Shown here piece after piece: positions 10,741 through 24,338 of a DNA stretch of 64,000 nt. Made by a program: the position numbers and the translations under genes. Under the pieces are notes generated by a model. The model searched no databases. It was given only the letters and a program-made list of their open reading frames with translations, and had not been told where the DNA came from. Source of the stretch: Ophioderma brevispina (Eukaryota > Echinodermata > Ophiuroidea > Amphilepidida > Ophiodermatidae); assembly GCA_023653785.1 (NCBI GenBank), contig JAMKCH010049206.1, positions 1-64,000 on the forward strand. The letters run 5' to 3'. Every line of letters begins with the position of its first letter. Position 1 is the stretch's first letter.

Positions 10741-11407
10741 AAAAGGGTGCCTATTATTTGTTAATTACCAAATTCATCTTGTTTGTTTACAGAGTCACAA
10801 GTATCTTACTCCTACTATAAATATCTTCTCCAGAAAGAGCTAGGGTTTATAGCCGTGACTTGCATGTGTCTTTTTATTCTTTTGCTACACTTGCGTATGT
10901 TTAACTGGCTATCATGGCTGTTTTATAGCGTAGCATTTTGCCTCATATGCCTTTATCATTACATTTTTCAATATTAAAGTGTACTAACAGGATAATTTTT
11001 AATTTAAGTATGTTTTAAAAGATGTCTTTGCGGTCTGAAAGAAAGAATATCTACTGCAATAAGATTGCCTTATTAGCAGAATTAACGCACAAATGTTGTC
11101 TAAGGAGGTCGCCATGTTTGGCATTGGTGACGTTGCTCGGCATTGGTGACGTTGTATGACTTGAGAAGACAATAGACAAAAACAGGTGTCTGTGGAATGT
11201 CTCGAGTACTCCCGGGGTACTCCTGGTCATTAAATCGGATTACATAGTGTGTCCAGTAGAAAATCACTATCGATCGCTTAAAAACTGGGACGAATTCTTG
11301 AATAGGATATAACTGAAAAGGTTTGGTTGTTTCATTCATTGACGACTTCTTTCAAGACACTATGTACTACATACCATCATGATTTCTATTTTTCACGTGG
11401 TGCTGAT

Positions 11408-13204
11408 CAAAATGGCTGCCAAATTACCTCAAAGTTCCCATTCTCTTTCCTCTGAATTAACTTTGTGTGTCATTATAGGTTTACATGGTACTGGTTACCG
11501 ATTTTGTGGGATAGAATACTCACCTGATCTTATTACATGCAAAATGACAATATTGTCAGTGTTTATTTTGGGCATCCTAAGTTGTTCGGCTTGCCAAACA
11601 AACTGGATGATGGGAACACATAATTAAACCTCGTCTTTAACTTTTTTTTATCACAGATTACCAAGGGGGGTTACCACCCCCTCGAGAACTCATTAAAAAG
11701 CACCCGATGTTATGATTTTGGTACCAGTGGATAGGGTTAGTTTCCTCTTTCCATTGATACCAAAAACAGTACCGACATACTAGTATGGCGTCACAATGAC
11801 GTCATAAAATCCGCGGTCCGTATTGACCTTTCCATAGAAAATAGCGAAAGAGCTAATTTGGTGATAATATATTTAGGTAGGAAATCAGATTTTCAGGCAG
11901 TTTTCGGCTCTAAATGATGGCAAATGCTAGTTTGCATAACAGAGTTTTAGAACCCAGTACTAGCATTAATATTTTCAAAAAGTCCATAAAATAGTTCTGT
12001 GTGGCAACCATCTCCCCCACCCCTTATCTTCGACTTGACGGAATACCCTAAACCCCGGTGAAGGTGGTACCTTCACAATTTTTTTTCGCTATAATGACCA
12101 CAAAGGATGAAAGAATTATTACCTAGAAGCTTGTTACGAAAGTTTGGTATTTTAGGCCACCAGAGCAAAGTTCACTGGGGGAAGGGGGGGGGAACCATCC
12201 TCCCTGTAAGACGAGGTTAAGCTGAAATTCTAAAAGTCATTCGCTTGAGTCCAAATCACGGTCTGTGGCGAATCGGATGAATGGACTATCATGCTATTGA
12301 CAGGCGAGGTAGACCACTGTTCTTGAGCAAGGTGCTTTCACTTTCAGTAATACCATCCTCTCCTAGGCTATAGACCTCTTTCTCGATCTTGAGGTGCCCT
12401 CTCTTCTTATTGGAAGGCTGGCTATGTCACTTCGGAAGCTGGGCCTTGGTCATTGATTCTTCAGTATAGCATCAGAATTGACTTAACTTTATGATTAAGA
12501 AATATGACCCTTCATATCAAAAGGGTGCCTCTATTGATTAATACAAATTCATCTTGTTGTTACAGAGTCACAAGATTTTTCACCCCCCTACTCCGACTAC
12601 TATACATATATCTTCTCCAGGAAAGGCTAGGGTTTATAGCAGTGACGTGCAGGTGTCCCTTTTTTATTCTTTTGCTACCTTGCGTATGGGGTTTTTAACT
12701 GCGATCATGGCTGTTTATAGCGCCCCCCATAGATTTGCCTCATAGCTTTATCATTCATTTTCAATATTAAAGTGTACTAACAGGATAATTTTTAATTTAA
12801 GTATGTTTAAAAAAGATGTCTTGCCGGTTGAAAGAAAGAATATCTACGGCAATAATTTGCCTATTAGCAGAATTAAAGCACAAATGTTGTCAAGGAGGTC
12901 GCATGTTTGGATTGGTGACGTTGCTCGCATTGTGGGGACTTGTATGACTTGAGAGACAATAGACAAAAAACAGGTGTCTGTGGAAGTCCGAGATCCCGGG
13001 GGTACTCCTGGTATAAAGTCGGATTACATAGTGTGTCCAGAGAAAATCACGATCGATCGCTTAAAAACTGGCCGAATTCTTGAAAGGATATAATGAAAAG
13101 GTTTGGGTTGTTTCATTCATTGGGACTACTTTTTTAAGACACTCTATGTACTACATACCATCATGATTCTATTTTTCACGTGGGCTGATTCAAAATGGGC
13201 TGCA
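11408..13204. repeat. Mosaic unit B, direct repeat of unit A
   Basis: Same order of blocks as unit A, including a TTAA MITE (TTAA at 11624-11627 and 12217-12220, insert 589 bp) and the coding-like remnant. Relative to unit A there are many one-base losses in short homopolymers, for example around 11440-11560 versus 9640-9760. Confidence 0.75.
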
Positions 13205-13345
13205 ATTTTACGGAATAGATTAAACGTTTTAACTTTGTTATCAATAATATAGTGTCATTTTTCTGAGTGAAATACATTCATTTTAAACAAAATGTATTTT
13301 ACTATTTGAAGCAAAGATTATATTAGCCTGGTATTTCACTTTAAT
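12995..13345. repeat. Left arm of a 350-bp inverted repeat inside the mosaic
   Basis: The end of unit B plus about 140 bp of new sequence (13205-13345). It reappears in reverse complement at 14480-14825 and, in longer form, at 17090-17665. The arms flank an inner block of about 1.1 kb. Confidence 0.7.
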
Positions 13346-14480
13346 GACTGCCGGGTATAATTACTAAACATCCAATTAATGATCAAAGGATTTCTACCTT
13401 TGATTTAAAATTTAGTTTCTGGTATAGTAATTAGGAAAAGGGACGTGTATGTCGGCAAAGCAAAGCGCTCCTTTTTATGTGGCTCACAAATGATTGAAGG
13501 TTTGTCAAATTGATTTCAAGTCTATAAGGTTGTGATTAGAGAATAAAGGTATGAGTTTTGGGGAACGGTACTCTCTTTACGACGATTGAACCCAATGCGG
13601 ATACATGGCTAAAGATGACACTTAAATGATAAAGCTGTTTAAGTGTAAGAATGAGAATAAAGGTATATTTTGAGGAAACCGGTAACTCCTTTACGACGAA
13701 TTGACACCAAGGCGATACCATTAACTTTTAAGCACAAAATGGATTGTCGCTTTTCTGGAAAATGTAAATTGTGCGGACTCGCGGACTGCGTAATTGAGAT
13801 ACCGTACTAGGTATGTTGGTTATTAGTTTGGTATCAATGGGAAAGAGGAAGACAACATAAGAGCTATCCATGGTTATCAAAATCATAAGCACGGGGTGCT
13901 TTATAATGAAATTTCTGGAGGCGGGTGGTACCCCCTTGCTAAATCCTTGTAAACAAAAAGGGCTGCAAGACCAGGGATAATTATGTGTTCCCTATCCAGT
14001 TTTTGGCGAACAACTTAGGAACTGACATATTGTATCATATTTACATAATGCTAAGGGTCAGGTGAGTATTCTATCCCACAAAATCATTATACAGTATTTT
14101 CATTGTAAACTAATATTGACCAAAAAGTTAATCATGGGGGGGGGGAGAGTGAATTTTATTGAAAGTAACTTTGGAAGCCATTTTGGATTTAAGTGGGGCC
14201 ACCTTGCATTTGCAGCCAAACCTGAGTACCATGCAGCTAATTTCAAAGGACATGGGTTTGGAATGACAGAACTACTGAGAAAATATTAACATGAACAACT
14301 CGGGTAGCTTTGATTTGAATATAAATATAAGGGTGATTTGCGGCATGGCGGCCAATTTGGATTTGAAACCAAATCCTTGGGAGCCTCTAACCTAATTTTC
14401 AATAGCTGTAGTTAAGATGACGGAACTGCGTGAAACTTTGAAAGCCAAGTACGCGGTTATAAGTGTTAAATTAAAGATGT
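13345..14480. repeat. Inverted, diverged relative of the unit-A repeat
   Basis: Read in reverse complement, the block from about 13780 to 14480 follows unit A from the MITE back into the ATGGC tandem repeat. The similarity is lower than between A and B, so it is an older relative. The first part (13345-13780) holds two diverged tandem copies of about 110 bp, each with an AGAATAAAGGTAT block and a TTTACGACGA block. A second copy of the whole block lies at 15947-17090. ORFs inside are fortuitous. Confidence 0.6.
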
Positions 14481-14825
14481 GAATACCAGGCTAATATAAT
14501 CTTTGCTTCAAAATATTATAAATACATTTTGTTTAAACTGAATGTATTTCATCAGAAAAATGACACTATCTTATTGATAACAAAGTAAACGTTTCAATAT
14601 CTTCCGTATGATTTGCAGCCATTTTGATCAGCCCACGTGAAAATAGAAATCATGATGGTATGTAGTACATAGTTTGTCTGAAAGAAGTAGTAATGATGAA
14701 ACAACCAAACTTGTTCAGTTATAATCCATGACAAGAATTCGTCCAGTTTTTAAGCGATCGTAGTGATTTTCTATGGGACCACAGTATGTAATCCGATTTA
14801 ATGACCACGGAACCCCGGGAGTACT
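14480..14825. repeat. Right arm of the inverted repeat
   Basis: Reverse complement of 12995-13345. It breaks off inside the GTACTC block and switches directly to forward-oriented unit sequence. Confidence 0.7.
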
Positions 14826-15947
14826 CATTAAAAAGCACCCGATGTTATGATTTTTGTACCAGTGGATAGGTATAGGCTTCCTCTGCCATTGATACCAAAA
14901 CAAGTACCGACATACCGAGAATGGCGCACAATGAAGTCATAAAATCCGCGAGTCCGTGAATTGACCTTTTCCATAGAAAAAAGCGCAAAGCTAATTTTGG
15001 GCCTTAAAAGGTAGTAATAAATCAGATTTTCATTCAGTTTTTTTCGGCTCTAAATGATGGCAAATGACCATTTTTTTTGCATAACAGAGTTTTTAGGAAG
15101 CAATCCTCACTACATATGCATATATTTCAAATGTCCCATACAATATTCCTTGTGTGGTCAACCTCTCCTCCCCATCTCCCCCACCCCTTCTCCTTCGACT
15201 TGAAAAAAAAACTGACGGAATCCCCTAACCCCGGTGAAGGTGGTACCATCACATTTTTTTTCGCTATACTTGACCGGAAGGATGAAAATATTACCTAGCT
15301 TTTTACCAAGCTTTTGGTATTTTAGCGCACAAGAGCAAAGTTCACTGTGGGGAAGGGAGGGAGAACGCACCTCCCCTTGGTAAGACGAGGGTTCAGCTGA
15401 AATTCTAAAAGTTCATTGTGCGCATTGAGTCCACATCACTGTCTTCCTGTGCGATCGGATTAATGGCACCTATCATGCATTGCCAGGCGAGGTAAGACCA
15501 CTGTTCTTGAGCCGGTCGCTTTCACTTTCAGTAATACCATCCTCTCCTAGGCTGTTGACCTCTTTCGCGATCTGGATGGGTGCACCCTTCTCTTCTTATT
15601 TGAAGGCTGGGCTATGTCCCTTTGAAGCTGGGCCGTTGTCATGGATTCTTCAAGTATCATCATCATAATTGACGTTACCTTTATGATCATAACATATGAC
15701 CCCCTTCCATAATCAAAGGTGCCTATTATTGGTTAATTTACCAATTCATCTGTTTTGTTTAACAAGCACAAGTATTCTTACTCTACTATAAATATCTCCC
15801 AGAAAGAGCTAGGTTTATATATAGCCCGTACTTCCTGTGTCCCTTTTTTATTCTTTTGCTACACTTCTATGTTTAACTGGCTATCAATGGCTGTTTTATA
15901 GCGAGCATTTGCCTCATATGCCTTTATCATTACATTTTCAATATTAT
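14825..15947. repeat. Mosaic unit C, partial forward copy
   Basis: Corresponds to 9889-10975 of unit A: the right part of the TTAA MITE (end GTAAGACGAGGG at about 15380-15391), the coding-like remnant and the following block. Left and right parts of the unit are missing. The remainder of the right part appears inverted at 17220-17665. Confidence 0.7.
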
Positions 15948-17090
15948 GACTGCGTATACTTAATAAACTCCAAACTTTAATGATCAAGGGATTTCTTACC
16001 TTTGATTTACATGTTAGTTTCTGTGATAGTAATTAGGAAAAGACGTGTCTGTCGCAAATGCACGCGACAATCCTTTTATGTGGCTCAATGATTTGAATGT
16101 TTTTGTCAATTTTGATTTCATTCTATAAGGTTTGAATTAGGAGAATAAAGGTATGATTTTGGGAACCGGTACCTCTTTAACGACGAATTAGAACCCAATG
16201 CGATATACCATTGGCTAAGATGACCTTAAATGATCAAGCGTTAAGAATGAGAAGAACGGTCTGATTTTGGTAACTAGGTACTCCTCTTTAACGGAACGAT
16301 TGAACCCGGCGACAACCATTACCTTTTAAGCACAAATTTGGATTTTCGCCTATTTCTGTGGAAAATGTATGTGCGGACTCGCGGACTGCGTAATTGAGAT
16401 ACCGTACTAGGTATTTGGTACTTATTTTGATGTATCAATGGAAAGAGAGACCATAGCTATCCACTGGTATCAAAATCATAAGACCCGGGGTGCTTTATAA
16501 TGAATCTGGATGGGGTGGTAACCCCCTTTGCTAATCCTTGTACAAAAAGGGCTTGGCAAAACGATGGATCTTATGTGTTCCCATCATTCCCATTTTTTTT
16601 TTTGGCGAACAACTTAGGAACTGACATATTGTCATATTTACATAATGATAAGGTTCAGTGAGTATTCTATCCCACAAAATCATTATCCAAGTATCATGTA
16701 AAACCTCATATTGACACAAAAAGTTAACTCAATGGGGGGGGGGGGAATGTGAATTAATTTGAAGTCATGTGGCAGCCGATTTTGGATTTAGTGTCCACCT
16801 TGCATTTGCCCGCCAATCCTGAGTACCATTCAGCTATTTTCAAAGGACAATGTTTGGAATGACAGAACTACTGAGAAAATATTAACATGAACAACTCGGG
16901 TAGCTTGAATATAACTCAGGTGTTTTGGCGGTCATTTGGCAGCCAATTTGGATTTGAAACCAAATCCTTGGTAGCCCTCAACCTAATTTCAATAGCTGTA
17001 CTGCCTTTAAGACTGACGGAATGCTGTGAAAACTTTGAAGAGCCAAGACGCGCGGTATAAGTGTAATTACATGGGAAATACCAGGCTGCA
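15947..17090. repeat. Second copy of the 13345-14480 block
   Basis: Direct repeat of 13345-14480 with many indels, including a G run near 16734-16745 that parallels the one near 14136-14145. Confidence 0.7.
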
Positions 17091-17665
17091 ATAGAATCTT
17101 TGCTTCAAAAATCTTATAAAGACGTTTTTTGTTTTTAAAATGAAGATTTCAATCAAAAAAGAAACCTGACACTATATTATTGATAACAAAGTAAACTCTT
17201 ATAATATCTTCGTAGGATTGCAGCAAATTTTGATAAGCCCACGATGAAAAATAGATATCATGATGGTATGGTAGTACCTAGTGATGTCTTGAAGAAGTAG
17301 TCAATGAATGAAACAACCAAACCTTTTCAGTTATATCCTATTCAATAAGTCGTCCGCAGTTTTTAAGGCGATCGATCGTGATTTTCTACTGGACACGTAT
17401 GTATCCGATTTTATGACCAGGAGTTACCCCGTGAGTATCGAGACATTCCACAGACACCTGTTTTTGTCTATGTCTTCTCAAGTCATACACCGTCACCAAT
17501 GCCGATCACCGTCACCAATGCCAAACATGGCGATCTCCTTAGACAACATTTGTGCGTTAATTCTGCTAATAAGGCATCTTATTGCAGTAGATATTCTTTC
17601 TTTCAGACCGCAAAGACATCTTTAAAACATACTTAAATTAAAAATTATCCTGTTAGTACACTTTA
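17090..17665. repeat. Inverted end of the mosaic unit
   Basis: Reverse complement of the 13205-13345 spacer followed by 11420 back to 10975 of unit A. The junction at 17665, after CAGGATAATTTTTAATTTAA read in reverse, coincides with the point where unit C stopped. Confidence 0.7.
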
Positions 17666-17970
17666 AGGTCATTTTGGCGGTCAATTTGATTTTTGGCGGC
17701 CATCTTGGATTTGGGGAGATATTCGAGTGGCTCTAGGGCCAATTTGAATGGGGGACTGTTTAGAATGACAGAATCACTGAAAAACCTTTGACAGGAAAAA
17801 CTTCGATAGGGTATTAATCCAATAAGGAATTTTTGCATCCATTTTGGATTTTGGCGGCCATCTTGGATTTGGGGCAAAATTCTGGGAAGCTTATTTCAAA
17901 GAGTATGGGTTCAAGAAGACAAAATCACTTACAAAACCTTGACTGGAAAAAATGGCAGTTTTTCCTTGGC
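17665..17970. repeat. Inverted terminal copy of the ATGGC tandem repeat
   Basis: Reverse complement of 8985-9300. With that block it gives the whole 9-kb mosaic inverted ends of about 300 bp. Confidence 0.7.
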
Positions 17971-19630
17971 TGGGGCCTGTCTGTTTTCTAACAGGAAGCC
18001 CCTGTATGTCTTACATAACATTAAAAACAAGCGATGGATATATACCCTACTTGACTTTTTATAGCTTGAGTTTTTTTAGTCAGAAGACGAGAATGAGTAT
18101 CTGGTTTAAAATCTCCCCTCCTTTATTTAAAAATACTAACACAAAATAAGTTGAAACTAGTTCGACCGGATTTCACGCAGTACAGAATTATGAACATGCC
18201 CAAACTTGTACTATAGGCATACGTAATAGAAATAACGCATACTTAGTATTCTTTCCTCTTTTTTTATTGTTTTTTTATTTTATTTTAAATTCATGATACA
18301 ACCTGTATGGAACATGACCTACATTATAAATTTTTATTACTACCCTTCTCAATATCTACCACGCTTCACTCACTATCTCAAAAGACTTCCTCTTCATTTC
18401 TCAATTGCCTAACTTTCATCCCACTATCATATACCTAATCCGCTTGAACAAACTTATTGGGGGTCTCGAGTCATCTGAGATAGCCCCATCACTACTATCT
18501 TCCCTCACCTTTCCAGTTCAGGATCGGGTTCTCGGCTCCATACTCATTCACCGGGGGCACTTCGGTTTCTTCCTGCTTTACTTCAAAATCAAGCTTCTTG
18601 ACATAAATTGTTATGGTATGATAGTTCTCTGAGGTGCTGAAAAAAAAAAACCAATTGATGATGATTTGGGTTTGTTATGTTTGTTTATGTGTCAGGTTAT
18701 GGACTACTCTCTAAATGTGATTTTTATTTAAAAACAGCACTGCCCAACGAATGGACATCGAATGTAAGTTTAATCATTAAATTAGGGCCGAATTTTTTGT
18801 CTCTGTGAAGCTAAAATCTCCGAAAAAGCAGGGTGATGAATATGGGATTGACAGCTCTCCAAACAGCGCCGGTTGGGCTTGTCCCCATATGTTAATCCCC
18901 AATACAATTCCCAAAAGTTTGCAGGAATTTCATGTTTGCCCCGCTGGCAGTGAGTCAACCCAACGTAAATTCTGGCGCCTTCATTGTTTGAGGAATAAAT
19001 TTGCTTAGTTTATTGCATAATAATACCTTCACTCTAGATCTCTACAAGATTCCATTTTTAAATAGTTTAATCTCACAAGTTACTACACACCTTATTCCAT
19101 TAGTTTCTTGAACCTTTAAGTGAATCTGGCTATTGGCAGTATCCCCTGTAGGTACATCAAATTGGATGGAAGAAAAACGAGTAGGGACATGTCTAAAAAT
19201 ACAGTAAAAATATCTCACACAAAAGCATAGTTTATATTTTGAATTGGTTTAGTTTGACTACAAAGTGATTGAAACAGTGCATGGGGTACATAATTAAAAC
19301 AAATTGTGAATTCATGTACATTCATCCCAATTAAAATATCTAAGCAAGTCAACACAAAGTGTAGGAAACAAGGCCCCATGTGACTGGGGAAATAGCGTAA
19401 AGTAAGGCAAAGATTTCAAAAACCGCGCAATTTCGCCTGAAGGTGCCGAATAACAGATCTCGCAACTTTGGAAAAATTTTGAGCAATTTAAGGATATTTT
19501 TGCGGATTCGGTAATTTTTATGCATCTTCCCCAGTGACATGGGGCCTGAAACAGAAGGAGCATATAGAATAGGAGAATAATGTATAGGGTTTATTAAGTA
19601 AACAGAGTATGAATGCGTAATCAAATGACA
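17970..19630. other. Unassigned stretch before the L1/Tx1-like LINE
   Basis: AT-rich, with several short ORFs on both strands (for example near 18405, 18805 and 19350) that match no family I know and have no convincing splice sites. The 3' part may hold decayed upstream sequence of the LINE that follows, but no endonuclease N terminus was readable. Confidence 0.35.
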
Positions 19631-20194
19631 AGGTATTGATTGATCCGTGGAGGGAGCAAAATCCAACAACTAAAAGATTTACCTGGCGTCAGCCAACACC
19701 TTTAAAGCAGTCTCGTTTGGATTTCTTTCTGATTTCACAGGAGCTACGTACATATTTAGTAAGGACAAATATAAATCCCGGGTATCGAACAGACCATTCA
19801 TTAATCAGCCTGTCATTGGACACCTCACCCATTAAGAGAGGGAAAGGGTTTTGGAAATTTAATAACACACTTCTAAAAGACCAGGAGTATGTAAAAAGGA
19901 TTAAGAAAAAAATAAGTAACATTAAAAAACAATACGCAGCAACTCCCTATAATGTGAATAACATTGATCATATTTCGCCCAAAGAAATTGAATTTACAAT
20001 AAATGACCAGCTTTTTCTTGAAGTTTTACTTATGGAAATAAGAGGGGAAACAATTAAATATGCAGCAGAAAAGAATAGAAGAAATAAGAGGGAGAGAAAA
20101 TTACTCTTGAAAAGGATTAGGAATCTATGGAAAGGAACTTGTTAATCGAAAAATGTCGTTGGCATATGGAAAATATTGAACTTAAAAAGATCTA

Positions 20195-20712
20195 GCACAT
20201 GAATGACTCGCCGTTATTTCCTCTTCTCAACTACCACCACCTCTCCCCTACACCTACAAATATAGTAGAGTTGTGTCCCGTTTTTCTTTTATCTCCCCAT
20301 TCTCCCGACTCGTTACCTCGCCCAAAATTTTACCCGCGTCTGATTTTTTTACCACCACGTCCGGCGAAACCGCGCCTTTCCTTTCACTTGCCGCCCTCCC
20401 CCCCCTTATTTCTTCCTTACCTCCTCCCGTCGCAAATCTTCTTTCTCTTATGTTTTCTCCCCACTGCCCAACTATTTCTCTTGCCTCTCCCCCCGTTCTC
20501 GTCACTCCATCCACTTCCTACCCCCCATTTCTGTAACCCCCACCACCTGCTTTTGGCGAGGCTCCTAGCTTCACACACACTCGCCTCAGGCGTTCTCTCT
20601 TCTTCCCAGCCCTCACCCCTTTCTCGCCTCGCCCTTGATGCTTAGCCTCCGCCCTGAACCTCCAGCTACAACCCGCTTTGCCTACTTTTCCCATACCCTC
20701 TCTCTTTCCTCG
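20195..20712. mobile_element. Pyrimidine-rich insertion (about 515 bp) in the LINE
   Basis: The LINE protein breaks off at about 20195 (AHE) and resumes at about 20713 (MRKKKIEGVMIRARARW). The block between is extremely C/T-rich on the + strand, which makes a proline/leucine/serine-rich ORF of 148 codons that is not a gene. No TIRs or clear target duplication were found, so its class is open. Confidence 0.5.
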
Positions 20713-21969
20713 GAGATGCGAAAGAAGAAAATTGAAGGGGTCATGATACGCGCCAGAGCAAGATGGGTTGAACATGGAGAGGAAAACCATCTAGTAATTT
20801 TGAATCGGAAAAGAGCAAACTAGGTTAATAGTCGATAGCACGATTAGAAATTCAAAATGGGAATCATAATTACAGATCAGACGTCAAAATTCTAGAAAAA
20901 ACCTGTAACTTCACCAAAATCTCTATGAATGTAAAGATGATAATATAAATTGGACGATTTTGACAAAAAATATGAAAAGATCAGATTTCCCCACGTTAAC
21001 TCAATACCAGTTGCAATTTTCTTGATGGAAAGGTTTAACGCGTGAAGTTAGCGCAGCGTGAAAAGGTTTCCAAAATTATAAAAGCCCTGGATCTGATGAG
21101 TATACAACGGAATTTTGGAATCTTTTTAATGATTTAGTGATTTTCTTACGATCATTAAATTATTCATATTGAATTTGGGAATTTATCATAACTTACTTCC
21201 AAAGGGAAATTAACCAAAACATTTCTAAAGAATTGGCGCCCAATGTTCCCTCCTGAAATTACATATAATTAGCTTCTTCGTGATTCGCAGAAAGGACTTA
21301 AAACAATCCTCCCCTATTTAATTAATGATGACCAGAAAGGTTTTATGAAAGGCCGTTAGATTGGAGAAAACATTCGATTACTTATGATTTAATTCTTTAC
21401 ACTAAATTACCAAGATAACATTCCGGGTATGCTTCTCTTAATTGGGGATTTTGAAAAAAGCTTTTGATTCGGTGTCTCATAAATTATTTTTTTAAAGTCT
21501 AGAATTCTAAATTTTGGACCTTCTTTCAAAAAATGGATCATGCTCTTCTATAATGAATGTCAATCAACAGTTTTTGGTAATGGCAAACGGCCTCCAAACA
21601 ATTTAAATTGCCAGGGGTTGTAGACAATGGAGATCTATATCTCCTCACTACATTTTTGATTTGCGCTGAACTCCTTGGTTGTTCATAAGAAAATAATACA
21701 ATATTTGTGTATCAAGGTTGGCAGATATGGAATGTAAAATTACCCAATGTGCTGATGATTCAACGTTCATTTTAAAGGAAATGATGAAAGTCTGCTTCAG
21801 ACGTTAAACACTATTTTTGTTTTTATGTATTCAACGGCAATTCAACAACAAAATAGAAACAAAGCATAAAATGAGGTCTGATGAGAGCCCAGGGAGCACT
21901 GAAAAGCACAAAGCACGGTCACCACAGGGTGCAGTGCTCCCAACTCAATAGACACTACAAAACGCAAAA

Positions 21970-22130
21970 GTTGACACACCACACACACACAAGCACACAA
22001 CCCCTACACACCACACACACACCCACACACAGCACCACACACACAAACCATACAAAACACACAAACATATAATAAAGTAACTATCAAGCACATGCCCACA
22101 CACACCTGAAATACCCAACAACACACACAC
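21970..22130. repeat. Interrupted (CA)n tract
   Basis: Many CACACAC runs separated by A-rich or CC interruptions across about 160 bp. Confidence 0.8.
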
Positions 22131-22535
22131 TATGTAAAGCCAAAACTATATTAAAAGCAATAAAGAAGCTATAGTTAATGTTCCATCAGGGTATCATTTC
22201 CATAAAATGGGACTTCACTATAGATTTAAAAACAGATTGCTACACGTGAGGACAGAGTCTCTGGTAGTTGGGGAATAGCAGACCATGCACTGGGGAAGTT
22301 AACGAAAAGGCCAGTATTTATATGAATCTTGTTTTTGGGGTGATCGATGACTTGAAAGTTTAAAGCCTCTTTTAGTATTGACACACCACATGCCAAAATG
22401 AGAACCAGAACTAGCATTGACTTAAAAAGAACAAGCCAAATGAAAGGGGAAAGGTAACTCTTCTAGTTTTTCAAAGTAGTGGAGTTTTAAAGTTTTAGAT
22501 ATTTCAATGATTGCTCCCCCCGCGTTGACAAAGAA

Positions 22536-23010
22536 TCATCCTAGTATCACGATGCTGAATTTTGTTCCAATTTTCCCACATGCACGTTTCTTATATACAT
22601 TCCAAACTGGAAAACAATAATCAAGAATTGGTAAATGAGCGTCTGATAAAGTTGAGCAAAACATAAGAGTTCTTATTACACGCAACAACTCTAATAAAAA
22701 CCGCAGCAGTTTATTGCACTTTTTAACATAGTTATTTACGTGACAGTTCCAGGAAAGATCACTGGATACAGTCACCCCTAAGAGCCGAAGATTGTCAGTT
22801 GTACTCAAGAACAAGTATATTCACACTGTATGACGGAAACCGCAGTTTGACTTTCTAGGGTAAGCACATGAACTTGCATTTAGATGGGTTTAGTTGGAGA
22901 AGCATTGTGTAGACCAGCCAGTTTAATTGGCTAGATCAGATTGCAAATATGGAAATGTCACGGCTGTTTTTTATATCTCTAACAGATGAACGTATCATCC
23001 GAATCGCGTA
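22536..23010 (-). pseudogene. C-terminal RT fragment of a second LINE (jockey/CR1-like)
   Basis: On the minus strand, LQLNPSKCKFMCLP (about 22870-22910) and, in the next frame, LRLLGVTVSSDLSWNCHVN and KKCNKLLRFLLELLR, then LPILDYCFPVWN. This is the thumb-side region after the YxDD motif in jockey/CR1/RTE-type LINEs (typical patterns N.SKC, LGV..S.DLSW..HV and P.L.YC..VW). It is opposite in strand to, and from a different clade than, the LINE in which it lies. Confidence 0.65.
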
Positions 23011-24331
23011 AACGGTAGATTTCAGATGGGATGGAGATCATTTACATATATATTAAACAATAGCTTAGTTTTGAAAAGATTATCGGGTGAAATATGAAGT
23101 AGGATAAAACAAATGGTGTGTATATTGGCTCAAACTGCAATAAGAAACCAGATCGTAGTATAACGAGGACATTATAAATTGGGTAAGAAGATGGTAAATT
23201 TTCAGTTTTAGGAGTGGATTGTCAAGTAGTTATTTGGAAGAAAGGTGGATATGAATTACACTAAAACAATGGATCGGTTATCAATTTTGATGAAACAATG
23301 GTCCAAGAGCAAAATTCACAGTAGGGGGCGTATAGCCATAGTAAAATCTCCTACCTTATACCTAAATTCAACCATCTTATTCTTTCTATACCTAACCCAC
23401 TAATAGATTTTATTAAGAGATTGCAAAAGCAGCTATTATAATTTTATTTGGAAAGGTACACGGATAAAATTAGTAGGTATCAGTTGTCATATGATTATGC
23501 GGGGGGGTGAAGAGTAGTTAATGTAGACCTGTTCTTTCAAGCCTAAAATGCACGTGGAGAGAAGATATTGTAAGTGGAAGAGTGGACCGCAAATGTAGGA
23601 TTCTCTTTCCAAATTGACTGATTAAATTGATATATAGATTGGAAAGGGGTTCAAATTTTACAAAGAAAAGTCTAGGAATTCACATGATATGTTTTGGTGG
23701 GAGTCTTTTAGTGTGGTCTGAAGTAAAAAAGAAACAGTCCTCCTCAAACAGTTGAAGAGGTTCGAATAATTTATATGAATAATGAAAATATCAGACGTGG
23801 TGGAAAAGAAATTTCAGTTATAAAAAGTGGTACAAGGCAAATATTCATTTCGTTCGATCTTAAAACCCCATTGAAAATCGCTTCTGAAAATACATAAATG
23901 AAAGATACTTTGGTTTAAAATTAAATTTCTTAGAAACTAAATAGTGTTCTCCTTGCAATTTAACAAGAATATTACAAAAAAATTAGTGATACAAATGTTA
24001 TACTGACGTTTGCAAAAACCTTTTATTCCTTTCCATACAAGCTTCATTATTAAAGGATAAAGAGGATGGGCAGGGCTATTATGTAATCACATTAACAAGT
24101 TAAAAATCTCCAAAATCAAAGCAAAATGGGAAAGTAAATTGAATATCGGATTTCTCAGAAAACGAGGGAGAATATATTGCCTTGACACATTGGCGAGCTT
24201 ACTAGGGATGTCCAAATACGCTGGTTTCAATAATAGATTAATCAACAGAATTTTGACAACTAATACATATATGCCATTGAATGGCCAGATGCATAATGAC
24301 AAATGTTACTTTTTGTAATGATAACCCTGAA

Positions 24332-24338
24332 GGGGGGG

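Larger units (their letters stand above)
9604..11407. repeat. Mosaic unit A (about 1.8 kb)
   Basis: The first of two directly repeated units. It runs from a TGCCAAATTACCTCAA block, through an embedded TTAA MITE (9827-10429) and a coding-like remnant (10440-10740), to a CATCATGAT...TTTTCACGTGG block. It is followed at once by unit B starting with the same TGCC block. Differences between A and B are mostly single-base indels. Confidence 0.75.
21865..23090. mobile_element. Second insertion in the LINE: CA-rich block plus a foreign LINE piece
   Basis: The L1/Tx1-like frame is lost after about 21860 and regained at about 23095. The insert begins with an unassigned piece, then a CA-rich satellite (21970-22130), then unassigned sequence, and a minus-strand LINE RT fragment. 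The CA block produces the histidine/threonine ORF there. Confidence 0.5.

Noticed and set aside
20199..20645. 148-codon proline/leucine/serine-rich ORF
   Set aside because: It arises from a C/T-rich insertion inside a LINE; other frames are open too, and there is no domain.
21881..22130. ORFs on both strands rich in His/Thr or Val/Cys
   Set aside because: Direct translation of an interrupted CA satellite.
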